This document shows, piece by piece, positions 17,796 to 26,011 of a stretch of 64,000 nucleotides of DNA. Location of the stretch: NCBI GenBank assembly GCA_902799745.1, contig CADCBQ010000003.1, forward strand, positions 1 through 64,000, read 5' to 3'. The translations under genes and the position numbers were made by a program. Each line of letters starts with the position of its first letter. Positions within the stretch are counted from its first letter, which is position 1. Below the pieces are notes generated by a model. It was not told the origin of the DNA, did no database searches, and saw only the letters and a list, made by a program, of their open reading frames with translations. The stretch is from Fibrobacter succinogenes (lineage in GTDB: Bacteria; Fibrobacterota; Fibrobacteria; Fibrobacterales; Fibrobacteraceae).

Positions 17796-17931
17796 AATTT
17801 TAGGCATTTTTGAACAAAAATTAAGCATAAATTTCTCCAAATTATACGCCCTGTATAATACAAGGAGAAAAACGTATAATGAGACATTTTTACTCTAATT
17901 CACAAGGGTATCTTTAAAAAATTGAACAAAA

Positions 17932-17962
17932 TTTGTATATTGTTTGTTACAAATTAATTTTG
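17932..17962 (+). promoter_or_regulatory. Promoter of the Ser/Glu-repeat lipoprotein
   Basis: TTTGTA (17932-17937), 17 bases, TAATTTTGG (17955 onward). The leader then carries AAGGAG (17973-17978) before ATG 17985. Upstream, three GTATAAT/TTATACG half-sites occur between 17843 and 17880. Confidence 0.6.
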
Positions 17963-17984
17963 GGAATTTAAAAAGGAGAGCAGG

Positions 17985-18725
17985 ATGAAAAAAGCGTATC
18001 TCAGCGCATCCATGATATCCATTGCCATTCTGGGCGGTTGCGGTGACGATTCCGGGTCGTCCGCTTCGACAACCGTCATGCCCGACGGAGTCGTAAAGAC
18101 AATCGCCGAACTCGAAAAGTGCAACTCCTCCATCAAAGGCGTCGTTCTACAGGTTCTCGCAACCGGTAGCTACTACCGCTGCGAAGACAACGAATGGGTC
18201 GATCTCGGCTGGGAAAAAGAACTTACAGCTTCATCCAGCAGCAGCCGTTCCGAAAGCGGCAACACCTCCAGCTCGAAAGTGATCTTCAACGAAAAAGACG
18301 CTATCGAAACTCCCGCAAGCTGCTCTTCTTCGATTGAAGAAGAATCCAGTTCCAGCATTGAAGAAGAAAGCTCCTCTTCTGAAATCGAAGAGGAATCCAG
18401 CTCCAGTGAAGAACTGATCGAAAGTTCCTCCTCCGAAGCCGAAGAAGAATCCAGCTCTAGCGAAGAAGAAGAAAGTTCCTCCTCCGAAGCCGAAGAAGAA
18501 TCCAGCTCTAGCGAAGAACCGATCGAAAGCTCCTCCTCCGAAGCTGAAGAAGAATCCAGCTCTAGCGAAGAAGAAGAGGAAAGTTCATCCTCTGAAGCAG
18601 AAGAAGAATCTAGCTCCAGTGAAGAACCGATCGAAAGCTCCTCCTCCGAAGCCGAAGAAGAATCCAGCTCCAGCGTAGAAGACGAAGAAGAAAGTTCTTC
18701 TTCTTTTGAAGTTGACGACAATTAA
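17985..18725 (+). CDS. Lipoprotein with Ser/Glu tandem repeats
   Basis: 246 residues. Lipobox ILGGC (Cys19) and a small domain to about residue 75 (TIAELEKCNSSIKGVVLQVL, YYRCEDNEWVDLGW with two Cys) are followed by 165 residues of repeats built from ESSSSEAEEESSSSEEE units. The repeat part is extremely acidic and presumably extended, like a stalk. The N-terminal domain resembles the short Cys-paired segments present in the FISUMP lipoproteins (CRNGRWE). It is divergent from the TIGR02147 operon. The repeats should be recombinogenic, so length may vary between strains. Confidence 0.82.
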   Translation: MKKAYLSASMISIAILGGCGDDSGSSASTTVMPDGVVKTIAELEKCNSSIKGVVLQVLATGSYYRCEDNEWVDLGWEKELTASSSSSRSESGNTSSSKVIFNEKDAIETPASCSSSIEEESSSSIEEESSSSEIEEESSSSEELIESSSSEAEEESSSSEEEESSSSEAEEESSSSEEPIESSSSEAEEESSSSEEEEESSSSEAEEESSSSEEPIESSSSEAEEESSSSVEDEEESSSSFEVDDN

Positions 18726-18761
18726 TTTCTTTCTCTTTTTTCTACAAGTTCTTGAATACAA

Positions 18762-18786
18762 AAAAACCACCGGATTTACCGGTGGT
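18762..18786 (-). terminator. Intrinsic terminator between convergent lipoprotein genes
   Basis: ACCACCGG / CCGGTGGT stem with loop ATTTA. On the minus strand it is followed by seven T and serves the gene at 18810-20138; it may also stop the plus-strand gene. Confidence 0.88.
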
Positions 18787-18809
18787 CTTCTTGTATCTAA
18801 AGTTCTGTA

Positions 18810-20138
18810 TTACAGATCGTCTTCGTCGTAGACATCGTCTTCTTCTGGTTCATCGCCAGACTCGATGTTGTACTTGACCACCTTGGCACCTGCGATGTCG
18901 GCTTCGACGCCATCGGAGTTGACCGGGAGGACTATAAAGTAGAGCGTCGTAACCTTGGAGCCGTAGTTATCTGTATCGACTCGGTAATAGGTCGAGCTCG
19001 TGTAAGACAGGTAGGCGAAGTCGTTGTCGATGTTCGTCTTGAGATAGATGTTGTAGCGAGAGGCTTCATCGGATTCATCCCAAGAAAGACGTGCATAGTA
19101 CGAAGCACTCGGATCCTGAGCAACCATGAGGCCTTCGACATTTTCGGGCTTGCTAGCGCTAGAACTACCGCCGCCCACCACGAAGGTCGAGTTCACCGAA
19201 GTAGAAGCGCCGTCGACAGAGTAAACTGTTCCGCGCACCGCATAAGAAGCGCCATCGGTCCACTTGCCCGTATACGGGGAAATCGAAACCGTACGCTTGT
19301 CCTTGCTCAAGGAAGTAGAGATCAAGACATTGCTGCCATCCTTAGAAACGCTCCAATGGGAGGTGCTCACAGAATCGGCTTCCAGCTCTGCAGCGAAAGT
19401 GAAGGTGATGTCAGACACCATCTTGATTTCAGCCGTATTGTCGGAAACCTTCACAATCTGGCCAGAGGTCTTCACGAGGTTAATCGTAGACACGTTGACA
19501 AGGTCTCCGGCACGGAACGAAGGTCCGCCAACCAGTTCAACATCATCACCCACATAGGTCTTGGAATTGATCGTTTCCTGGCCCACGGAGATCTGCACTT
19601 CGACACCTTCAGGAAGCTTTTCGAAAGAGTATTCACCGTTTTCGTCGGTCTTCACGGAAAGTTCGCACGGAACAAATTCCTTAGGCAGGTTTGCATAAAC
19701 AGTCACGCCCGAAGCGCCGTTCGTCTTGCCCTTATCGTCGTTGTACAAGACAATACCCTTGGCCTGCACGCCAGCCTTGTACATCGGGACAGTCGCTACG
19801 ACATCACCGACACGAGGAACATCGCCCTGGCCCTGTTCAGCAAGGTTCACGAGCACCTGAACCGTGGCATAGCCATCCTTGGAAACCTGGTAGCTGTGGT
19901 CGCCCAGAGTCTGATCTTTCCACACGGAAAGGCCCAGGGAATCAGCGATAATAGCCTTGTCGTCGGTTACGGAATAGACCGTGACTCCAGAAAGGGCCGC
20001 ACCAGAATGGTTATCAACAACTTTAACGGTAATAGTGCCTTCAGCCTTTGCATCGTCGTTGATGTTGGTAACGGTGCTATCACATGCCGAAAGGAACGCT
20101 GCAGCGGCAGCAAAAGAAAATGCATATTTGAACTGCAT
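18810..20138 (-). CDS. Lipoprotein with carboxypeptidase-regulatory-like and Fn3-like domains
   Basis: 442 residues. Lipobox FLSAC (Cys19) with Asp at +2. A first CarboxypepD_reg-like beta-sandwich spans about 34-110 (TITVKVVDNHSGAALSGVTV), a second about 120-200 (AKGIVLYNDDKG...GVTVYAN, DENGEYSFEKLPEG), then an Ig-like region (SDITFTFAAELEADSVSTSH, bacterial Big_5-like) and a C-terminal Fn3-like domain (YYARLSWDESDEASRYNIYL) with an acidic tail. Such domains build extracellular scaffolds; the ligand is unknown. GAGGAGG precedes the ATG. Promoter at 20198-20170. Confidence 0.82.
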   Translation of the reverse strand: MQFKYAFSFAAAAAFLSACDSTVTNINDDAKAEGTITVKVVDNHSGAALSGVTVYSVTDDKAIIADSLGLSVWKDQTLGDHSYQVSKDGYATVQVLVNLAEQGQGDVPRVGDVVATVPMYKAGVQAKGIVLYNDDKGKTNGASGVTVYANLPKEFVPCELSVKTDENGEYSFEKLPEGVEVQISVGQETINSKTYVGDDVELVGGPSFRAGDLVNVSTINLVKTSGQIVKVSDNTAEIKMVSDITFTFAAELEADSVSTSHWSVSKDGSNVLISTSLSKDKRTVSISPYTGKWTDGASYAVRGTVYSVDGASTSVNSTFVVGGGSSSASKPENVEGLMVAQDPSASYYARLSWDESDEASRYNIYLKTNIDNDFAYLSYTSSTYYRVDTDNYGSKVTTLYFIVLPVNSDGVEADIAGAKVVKYNIESGDEPEEDDVYDEDDL

Positions 20139-20169
20139 TTGTCCTCCTCTATAAAATTAATGCAAACAA

Positions 20170-20223
20170 AATATAACAAACAAGTTATACAATGTCAAGC
20201 AAAATATACAATGTTAGGCAAAA
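20170..20223 (-). promoter_or_regulatory. Promoter of the 18810-20138 lipoprotein with tandem 19-bp repeats
   Basis: Minus-strand TTGACA (20198-20193), 17 bases, TATATTTTG (from 20175). Two near-identical copies of ATACAATGTYARGCAAAA stand head-to-tail at 20187-20204 and 20206-20223; the first contains the -35 and the second runs into the 3' end of nrdG. Confidence 0.7.
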
Positions 20224-20771
20224 GCCAAATCCGGGCGAGCCTTCATTTCGTCCAGCTGAATTTGGTGCAGCACCACATGACCTTCGACAAGGCTCTGCTG
20301 CACATCGATAATGCGCTGGTTTGTAGAGCCCCTGAACTTGATTTCAAGCGATTTTTTCGCCATAATGAAGGGGCCGTCGATCAAAATATCGGCAAAAGTC
20401 AACAATTCGAACAATTCCGGTTGCTTCGGCGATAGTTCCATGAGGCGTTCATAGGTATAACCGGTAAAAATGACCAGGTTCATACCACGTTCCTTGATTT
20501 CACGCGCTAAAGGGATCAAGGCGGCAGCCTGATCCATCGGGTCTCCACCGCTAAACGTAATACCGTCGAGCAGCGGGTTTTCCTCGATCATTTCAAGGAT
20601 TTCGTCAATATCAATAAAATGACCCCCGTTAAAGTCGTGGGTCTGCGGGTTCTGACACCCTGGACAATTATGATGACAACCTTGAGTAAAGATTGTCATG
20701 CGGATCCCGGGACCGTCCACGAACGATTCGGGTTCGATTCCGGCAATCCGCAAGCGAGGGTATTCGTCCAT
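20214..20771 (-). CDS. nrdG: Anaerobic ribonucleotide reductase activating enzyme
   Basis: 185 residues. NrdG is a radical-SAM enzyme that forms the glycyl radical on NrdD. Visible are GIEPESFVDGPGIRMTIFTQ, the cluster motif GCHHNCPGCQNPQTHDF (CxxxCxxC), GITFSGGDPMDQA (GGDP, SAM binding) and a C-terminal LIDGPFI segment. It begins one base after the stop of the small glycyl-radical gene, without its own clear ribosome binding site, so translation is probably coupled. Together with the two genes upstream it provides dNTP synthesis without oxygen. Confidence 0.95.
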   Translation of the reverse strand: MDEYPRLRIAGIEPESFVDGPGIRMTIFTQGCHHNCPGCQNPQTHDFNGGHFIDIDEILEMIEENPLLDGITFSGGDPMDQAAALIPLAREIKERGMNLVIFTGYTYERLMELSPKQPELFELLTFADILIDGPFIMAKKSLEIKFRGSTNQRIIDVQQSLVEGHVVLHQIQLDEMKARPDLAFA

Positions 20772-20772
20772 A

Positions 20773-20919
20773 TTATACGCCGTGCTTCACGCGATCGTTC
20801 ACTTCGGCACGCTTTGCGTTGTTGAAGCGATCGACTGTACCGACGAGGTAACCCGTAATGCGGCGGATACGTTCGAATCCGATTCCTTCACCATACTTGT
20901 TCAGTTCTTTTTCAGACAT
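20773..20919 (-). CDS. Stand-alone glycyl-radical C-terminal subunit of anaerobic ribonucleotide reductase
   Basis: 48 residues between nrdD and nrdG. The segment ERIRRITGYLVGTVDRFNNA followed by KRAEVNDRVKHG aligns with the last part of ordinary NrdD (E. coli RRVCGYLG...FNAGKQEEVKRRVKHL), including the Gly that carries the radical (GYL). The large NrdD encoded upstream ends after its zinc ribbon and has no such motif. The gene has its own AAGGAG seven bases before ATG 20919 and 23 bases after the nrdD stop, so it is a separate gene rather than a frameshift. Inference: the protein supplies the radical glycine in trans to NrdD, as YfiD/GrcA does for pyruvate formate-lyase. Confidence 0.85.
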   Translation of the reverse strand: MSEKELNKYGEGIGFERIRRITGYLVGTVDRFNNAKRAEVNDRVKHGV

Positions 20920-20942
20920 TTGATTCTCCTTACTAGAAATTC

Positions 20943-23273
20943 TTAGCGGATACCCTTAAAGGCAGGCATACCCGGATAAAGTTTACGCAGTTCCTTCAGC
21001 TTCTCTTCCGAGATCGCATGGCCTTCGCTACGGCCGCAACGCGGGCAGCAGTCACCGATTACACCCACGAATCCGCAAACCGGGTCACGGTCCACCGGGT
21101 GGTTGATGGAGCCATAACCGATACCGACCTTGGCCATGTGGTGCACGATCTTTTCGAAAGCGTCCAAATTCTGAGTCGGATCGCCATCGAGTTCGATATA
21201 GCTGATGTGGCCAGCGTTGGTGAGAGCGTGGTACGGGGCTTCCAGAGAAAGCTTCTTGAAAGCCGAAATCTTGTAGTACACCGGAACGTGGAAAGAGTTC
21301 GTGTAGTAATCACGGTCGGTAACGCCCGGGATAATGCCGAACTTTTTCTTGTCCATGCGGACAAAGCGGCCAGACAAGCCTTCGGCAGGGGTTGCCAAGA
21401 GGCTGAAGTTGAGGCCAAGGCGCTTGGATTCGTTGTCGCAGAATTCGCGCATGTGGCCGATAATCTTGAGGCCGAGCTTCTGGGATTCTTCGGATTCGCC
21501 GTGGTGCTTGCCCGTCAGCATCACCAAGGTTTCGGCAAGGCCGATAAAGCCAATGGAAAGCGTTCCGTGCTTGATGACCTCGCCCACAGTGTCTTCCCAG
21601 CCAAGCTTGTCGGAATCGATCCAGACACCCTGTCCCATGAGGAACGGGAAGTTCTTCACCTTGCGGCGGCTCTGAACGGCAAAGCGTTCCATGAGCTGGT
21701 CGCTTACGAGTTGCATCATGCGGTCGAGTTCCTTGAAGAACAAGTCCACAGACTTCATCTTGATAGCGATGCGCGGCAGGTTGATAGACGTAAAGCTCAA
21801 GTTGCCACGACCATACGAGATTTCACGAGTCGGGTCGTAGTTGTTACCGATCACGCGGGTACGGCAACCCATGTACGAAATTTCGGTTTCGGGATGACCC
21901 GGCTTGTAATACTGCAGGTTGTACGGAGCGTCCTGGAAGCTGAAGTTCGGGAACAGGCGCTTTGCGCTCACGCGGCAAGCAAGCTTGAACAAGTCGTAGT
22001 TCGGTTCACCTTCGTTCAGGTTGATACCGCTCTTGACGCGGAAAATCTGAATCGGGAAGATTGCCGTTTCACCACCGCCGAGGCCGTCTTCAGTCGTGAG
22101 GAGCAAGTTCTTCATGACCATACGGGCTTCGGGTTCAGTGCACATACCATAGTTGATGCTGGAGAACGGAGTCTGGGCACCAGCGCGGCTGTGCATGGAG
22201 TTCAGGTTGTGAACGAAAGCTTCCATAGCCTGGAAGGTAGCCTTGTCGGTTTCTTCATAAGCCATCTTTTCGGCAAACTTCTGGGCTTTCTTGGTCACTT
22301 CTTCGCCGTAAGTCTTGGCCAGTTCACGTGCTTCGGCTTCCTGGAACTTTTCGTTCGGAACAAGCGTTGCGACCATGTCCATTTCAGCCATTTCGGTGTG
22401 CAGTTTCTTGACCACCGGCTGGATTTCTTCTTCGGTCTTGCCCGTGAGAAGAATGAGAGCCTTGACCATATTGGAGAGGTAGCTCTTGCGGTAGGTAATA
22501 CGAACGCCGTCGGCCATGGCGTAGTCGAAGTTCGGAATGGACTGACCGCCGTGTTGGTCGTTCTGGTTAGACTGGATTGCGATAGCGGCCAATGCGGCGT
22601 AGCTACGGATATCCTTGGGTTCACGCAGATGACCGTGACCGGTATTGAAGCCATTCTTGAAGAGCTTCTTGAGGTCGATCTGGCAGCAGGTCATGGTAAG
22701 GGAATAGAAATCCAAATCGTGGATATGGATATCGCCTTCCATGTGGGCGCGGCTGTGCTCAGGCTTGAGCATCATCATCGTGTAGAAATGCTTTGCAGAT
22801 TCGGAACCATACTTGAGCATGGTACCCATGGCGGTATCGCCATCGATGTTTGCGTTTTCACGCTTGAGGTCGGATTCCTTGGCAGAGCTGAAGGTAATGT
22901 CGCGGAGCGTGTGCATGAGGCGCGTATTGACTTCGCGCACGCGGGTACGTTCGGCACGGTACAAGATGTAGCTCTTGACGGTATCAGCATAACCGGCTTC
23001 GGCAAGGGCCTTTTCTACAGCATCCTGGATTTCTTCAATTTCGGGAACGGTCTTGCCTTCGGCTTCAAGGCGACCCACAACATCGGCAGACACCTTGAGG
23101 GCCGTGCTCGTGAGCACGTCATCGCTACCTAACAAATTCAACTGACTTTGGGCGGCCTTAATCTGTTCATCGAGTTCACCCGAGGCGCGGAAAGCCTTGA
23201 CAATAGCGTCGGCAATTTTTTCAATGTTGAACGGCATCTCACGGCCGTCGCGCTTCCTTACAGAAACAATCAT
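20943..23273 (-). CDS. nrdD: Anaerobic ribonucleoside-triphosphate reductase, large chain lacking the glycyl-radical tail
   Basis: 776 residues. Residues 1-95 are an ATP-cone (VRKRDGREMPFNIEKIADAI). The barrel has the catalytic-Cys region SLTMTCCQIDLKKLF, HGGQSIPNFDYAMADG, NSMHSRAGAQTPFSSINYG and the finger-loop region. Near the C-terminus is the structural zinc site DPVCGFVGVIGDCCPRCG. In other NrdD proteins RRxxGYL follows within about 20 residues; here the chain instead ends HAISEEKLKELRKLYPGMPA... and the GYL motif is on the next gene. First gene of nrdD-small subunit-nrdG. NrdR-like boxes lie about 100 bases upstream. Confidence 0.95.
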   Translation of the reverse strand: MIVSVRKRDGREMPFNIEKIADAIVKAFRASGELDEQIKAAQSQLNLLGSDDVLTSTALKVSADVVGRLEAEGKTVPEIEEIQDAVEKALAEAGYADTVKSYILYRAERTRVREVNTRLMHTLRDITFSSAKESDLKRENANIDGDTAMGTMLKYGSESAKHFYTMMMLKPEHSRAHMEGDIHIHDLDFYSLTMTCCQIDLKKLFKNGFNTGHGHLREPKDIRSYAALAAIAIQSNQNDQHGGQSIPNFDYAMADGVRITYRKSYLSNMVKALILLTGKTEEEIQPVVKKLHTEMAEMDMVATLVPNEKFQEAEARELAKTYGEEVTKKAQKFAEKMAYEETDKATFQAMEAFVHNLNSMHSRAGAQTPFSSINYGMCTEPEARMVMKNLLLTTEDGLGGGETAIFPIQIFRVKSGINLNEGEPNYDLFKLACRVSAKRLFPNFSFQDAPYNLQYYKPGHPETEISYMGCRTRVIGNNYDPTREISYGRGNLSFTSINLPRIAIKMKSVDLFFKELDRMMQLVSDQLMERFAVQSRRKVKNFPFLMGQGVWIDSDKLGWEDTVGEVIKHGTLSIGFIGLAETLVMLTGKHHGESEESQKLGLKIIGHMREFCDNESKRLGLNFSLLATPAEGLSGRFVRMDKKKFGIIPGVTDRDYYTNSFHVPVYYKISAFKKLSLEAPYHALTNAGHISYIELDGDPTQNLDAFEKIVHHMAKVGIGYGSINHPVDRDPVCGFVGVIGDCCPRCGRSEGHAISEEKLKELRKLYPGMPAFKGIR

Positions 23274-23684
23274 CTACCAATCCTTGTCCTGCCCAACGAT
23301 CCTGCTTCCCAGCCCCCAGCGAGCAAAATCCGTGTCGAGCATACTTTTTTCTTTCAATTCCGGTATTTACTATATCTTGTGTTCGTATTTAACTCCAAAG
23401 CACAAGATATGGAAAACAATATAACAAATGAAAGTGTCATTGGAAGGTATTTTTCAAAAAAATATCGCTTTTTGGGTAAATTTTAATATACAAAACTCAA
23501 CTTATCAACAATCTAGAAAAAGGAGCAAAAACTAGATTTTTGACAAACTAAACATAAATTTCGCTAAGGCCTTTATTTATAAGCAGTTAGCATTTTATAA
23601 CCATTGCAGTCATTTATCAACAGAAAAATAAAAGTTTTTTATAAACTACGTCTTGACAAACAAAGACCTTGTGATTAGCCCACA
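23274..23684. promoter_or_regulatory. nrdD upstream region with paired NrdR-like boxes
   Basis: Box 1, TTACTATATCTTGTGT (23367-23382), matches the NrdR consensus acaCwAtATaTwGtgt closely. Box 2, around 23400-23415 (GCACAAGATATGGAAA), is a weaker match; centres are 33 bp apart, about three helical turns. ATATCTTGTG and CACAAGATAT form a perfect inverted pair (23372-23381, 23401-23410). A possible minus-strand promoter (TTGGAG, 18 bases, TATAGT) places the -10 inside box 1. The rest (23430-23684) is AT-rich with no gene I can support. Confidence 0.7.
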
Positions 23685-24458
23685 TTATTGGAGCAATTCT
23701 ACGACTAAATGGACGGATGCCGAAAGGCTCACCGAATCCGCAATCGACGAAAGCAGAGCTTCTTCGCTATAATCATTGAACTTGGCCGCGCCCAAAACAG
23801 AACGCCCGTACACAAGGCCATCGTTGCCACCGTTTTCGCTGACCGAGACAACCTTGCCGAGCTTGCCACCAACACTTTCGGCATAGCTTTCCGCCTTATC
23901 CAAGGCCTTCTTGCCCACCGAAAGAATGATTTCCTTGCGCAGGGAATCTTCTCCCTTAAGGCGTGCCGAAGTACGGTTGATTTCGACATCGAGTTCAGCC
24001 GAAAGAACTGCGACCGCTGCGGCCGCCACCGAACGCGAGGAACAGCGGATCGCAAACGACTGGCTCACCACATAGCCCGTAAGGCTGCGCGTGCCCTTGT
24101 CGTAAGACCATTCCTTACGCATATCGACACTGTTCTGTTCAATATCGGAATTCTGGACATCCAGTTTGTTCATTTGTTCAAAAATCGACTGGCGACGGGC
24201 TTCAAGCTGCTTGTAGAGCAGTTCCTTGTCGCGGCCACGCAATTCAAGCATAGCGACCGTCACGAATTCATTCGCCTCGTACTTACGCGATTCCGATGCA
24301 GACACCTTTACCGTAGAAAGCTGCGCATCGCCTGCGATTGTCGGCACCTTCAAGGATTTCGGCATCGCATTCTGCATAGCGTTTTCATTGTTGGTTGTCA
24401 AAAGCAAAAAGCCGAGCAGAACAACCAATAAGACCAAACCCAATGTAACTTTGTTCAT
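23685..24458 (-). CDS. SIMPL-domain (DUF541) protein, membrane anchored
   Basis: 257 residues. One N-terminal membrane segment (VTLGLVLLVVLLGFLLL) without a clear cleavage site is followed by a SIMPL domain: VKVSASESRKYEANEFVTVA, LTGYVVSQSFAIRC, KALDKAESYAESVGGKLGKV, VSLSASVHLVVEL. The family includes periplasmic proteins such as YggE and BP26; roles in oxidative stress have been proposed. It is the last gene of a minus-strand run lptF-lptG-GGDEF-symporter-SIMPL with short gaps (25 bases to the symporter). Confidence 0.85.
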   Translation of the reverse strand: MNKVTLGLVLLVVLLGFLLLTTNNENAMQNAMPKSLKVPTIAGDAQLSTVKVSASESRKYEANEFVTVAMLELRGRDKELLYKQLEARRQSIFEQMNKLDVQNSDIEQNSVDMRKEWSYDKGTRSLTGYVVSQSFAIRCSSRSVAAAAVAVLSAELDVEINRTSARLKGEDSLRKEIILSVGKKALDKAESYAESVGGKLGKVVSVSENGGNDGLVYGRSVLGAAKFNDYSEEALLSSIADSVSLSASVHLVVELLQ

Positions 24459-24483
24459 AACTTACCCCTAGTTATTTTGAAAA

Positions 24484-25980
24484 TTATTTTCGTCCCTTCA
24501 GCAAGTTGGCAACCGCATTTACGAGCAAGGCGACCACAATCGTCGTCGTCATGCTAATGAACGGCATCCACGGCCAGCTAAAGATTCCATCCAACACAGC
24601 CGGCACACCAAAAGCAGGAATTCCCTGAACAAGAATAAGACTTGCCATACCGCAAACCACCGCAACAACCACAACCCAGCTGCGGAGCTTATTTGCGCCC
24701 GTTCCGAACACCTTGTCGGCAAAGAAGGCTAGCAGGAACATACCGAGCAGCGGTCCCGTAAAGAGTCCCGTAAAGAAGAGCGCATTCTTGAGCAAGCTCC
24801 CCTGCTGGGTTGCCGCAAACAAGGCAAAGAATATGCCCAGAACGCCCCAGACAACCGTCCAAATCTTGGCACGCTTGAGGCCACCAATTCCCTCGTTTTC
24901 GCCCCAGCCCAAGAAGTCCCGTTCCGAGGTATTGCCGAGCGAATTGATTGCACCCGAAAGGCTACTCATGGCAGCCGCACAAATAGCAGCGACAATCAAG
25001 CCCGTCACGCCCACCGGGAGTCCATTTACAATAAAGTAAGGGAACACATCGTTTTGTCCCAGACCTTCCGGAAGCGGAGCCGCATGAGCCTTCTCATAAT
25101 ACACATAAAGGGCTGCACCCACCCAGTAGAACAGGATAGAAACCGCACAGCCAAGCACCATCGAAAGAACGCTCGAACGGTTCGCAGCCTTTACATCTTT
25201 ACAGCTCAAGTAGCGCTGCACGAACTGCTGGTCGCAACCGCGGATTGCAATTTCAAGGATAGCGTATGCAAAGCCTGCCGAAACCAGCGTGCGCGCATTC
25301 GAGATATCCATCGAGGCGTCCCACCACTTGGTCTTGCCCGCTTCGCTTGCAAGGGCTGCCATTTCACCGAAGCCGCCCACAGCATTCGAAATAAGGATCA
25401 ACACCAGAACGCCGCCACCAAAGAACACGCAGAACTGCATCACATCGGTCCAGATGACCGCCTTGATTCCGCCAAACCAGGTGTAAAAAATTGCAACGGC
25501 CGCCGAAACGATAATCGCGAGTTTCAGGTCGATATGCAAAATCTGCGCAAGCACAAGCGATGGCGCAAACAAGAGGATTCCCGTACGGAGCAACAAATGC
25601 AAGCAATAGAATATGGCGGCAAGCCTACGCACCGGGCGCGAAAAACGCACTTCAAAAAGTTCGTAGGCGCTGTTGATACCCGAATTGCGGAAACGGGGAA
25701 TAAAGACAAACCCCACGACCACGATACTGATGAGGGCGCCAATCTGGAACATGAGGAACGTCATGTTGTCGCCGTACACATCGGCAGGTGCACCCAAGAA
25801 GGTCGTTGCACTCACGGACGTTGCAATAAGGCTAATGCCCACGGCAACCCACGGAATGGAACCGCCGCCCAACATGTATTCCTTAAGGTTCTTGTTTCCG
25901 CGAGAAACAAACAAGCCTATCGCAATCGAAAGCAACAAGTAAGCGACAAGTACGAACCAATCCAATAAAGTGAACATCAA
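24484..25980 (-). CDS. Sodium:solute symporter (SSS family)
   Basis: 498 residues with about 13 membrane helices. The N-terminus MMFTLLDWFVLVAYLLLSIA, YMLGGGSIPWVAVGISLIATSVSATTFLGAP and ELFEVRFSRPVRRLAAIFYCL are diagnostic for SLC5-type Na+ symporters, with GWGENEG...LKRAKIWTVVWG further on. The substrate (sugar, sialic acid or another solute) cannot be told from sequence. It lies 31 bases downstream of the GGDEF gene and 25 bases before the SIMPL gene, consistent with one transcript. Confidence 0.9.
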   Translation of the reverse strand: MMFTLLDWFVLVAYLLLSIAIGLFVSRGNKNLKEYMLGGGSIPWVAVGISLIATSVSATTFLGAPADVYGDNMTFLMFQIGALISIVVVGFVFIPRFRNSGINSAYELFEVRFSRPVRRLAAIFYCLHLLLRTGILLFAPSLVLAQILHIDLKLAIIVSAAVAIFYTWFGGIKAVIWTDVMQFCVFFGGGVLVLILISNAVGGFGEMAALASEAGKTKWWDASMDISNARTLVSAGFAYAILEIAIRGCDQQFVQRYLSCKDVKAANRSSVLSMVLGCAVSILFYWVGAALYVYYEKAHAAPLPEGLGQNDVFPYFIVNGLPVGVTGLIVAAICAAAMSSLSGAINSLGNTSERDFLGWGENEGIGGLKRAKIWTVVWGVLGIFFALFAATQQGSLLKNALFFTGLFTGPLLGMFLLAFFADKVFGTGANKLRSWVVVVAVVCGMASLILVQGIPAFGVPAVLDGIFSWPWMPFISMTTTIVVALLVNAVANLLKGRK

Positions 25981-26011
25981 CTATCCTCGCTTCTTGTTTT
26001 CAAATTCGGAA

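Noticed and set aside
18173-18721. 182-codon Ser/Glu-rich frame antisense to the repeat lipoprotein
   Set aside because: It is a mirror of the repeat unit, with no signal peptide or ribosome binding site.
20773-20942. nrdD broken by a frameshift that created the small downstream frame
   Set aside because: The small gene has its own ribosome binding site and ATG, the large gene ends in a different non-truncated-looking helical tail, and coding spacing would not rejoin the frames by one base.
21018-23132. 704-codon open frame opposite nrdD, and similar long frames opposite the PBP (5948-7783), GGDEF (25970-27829), helicase (35960-37429) and DUF1846 (48939-50546) genes
   Set aside because: They are antisense to clear enzymes, have no motifs, and arise from the codon bias of the real genes, which rarely produces stops on the opposite strand.
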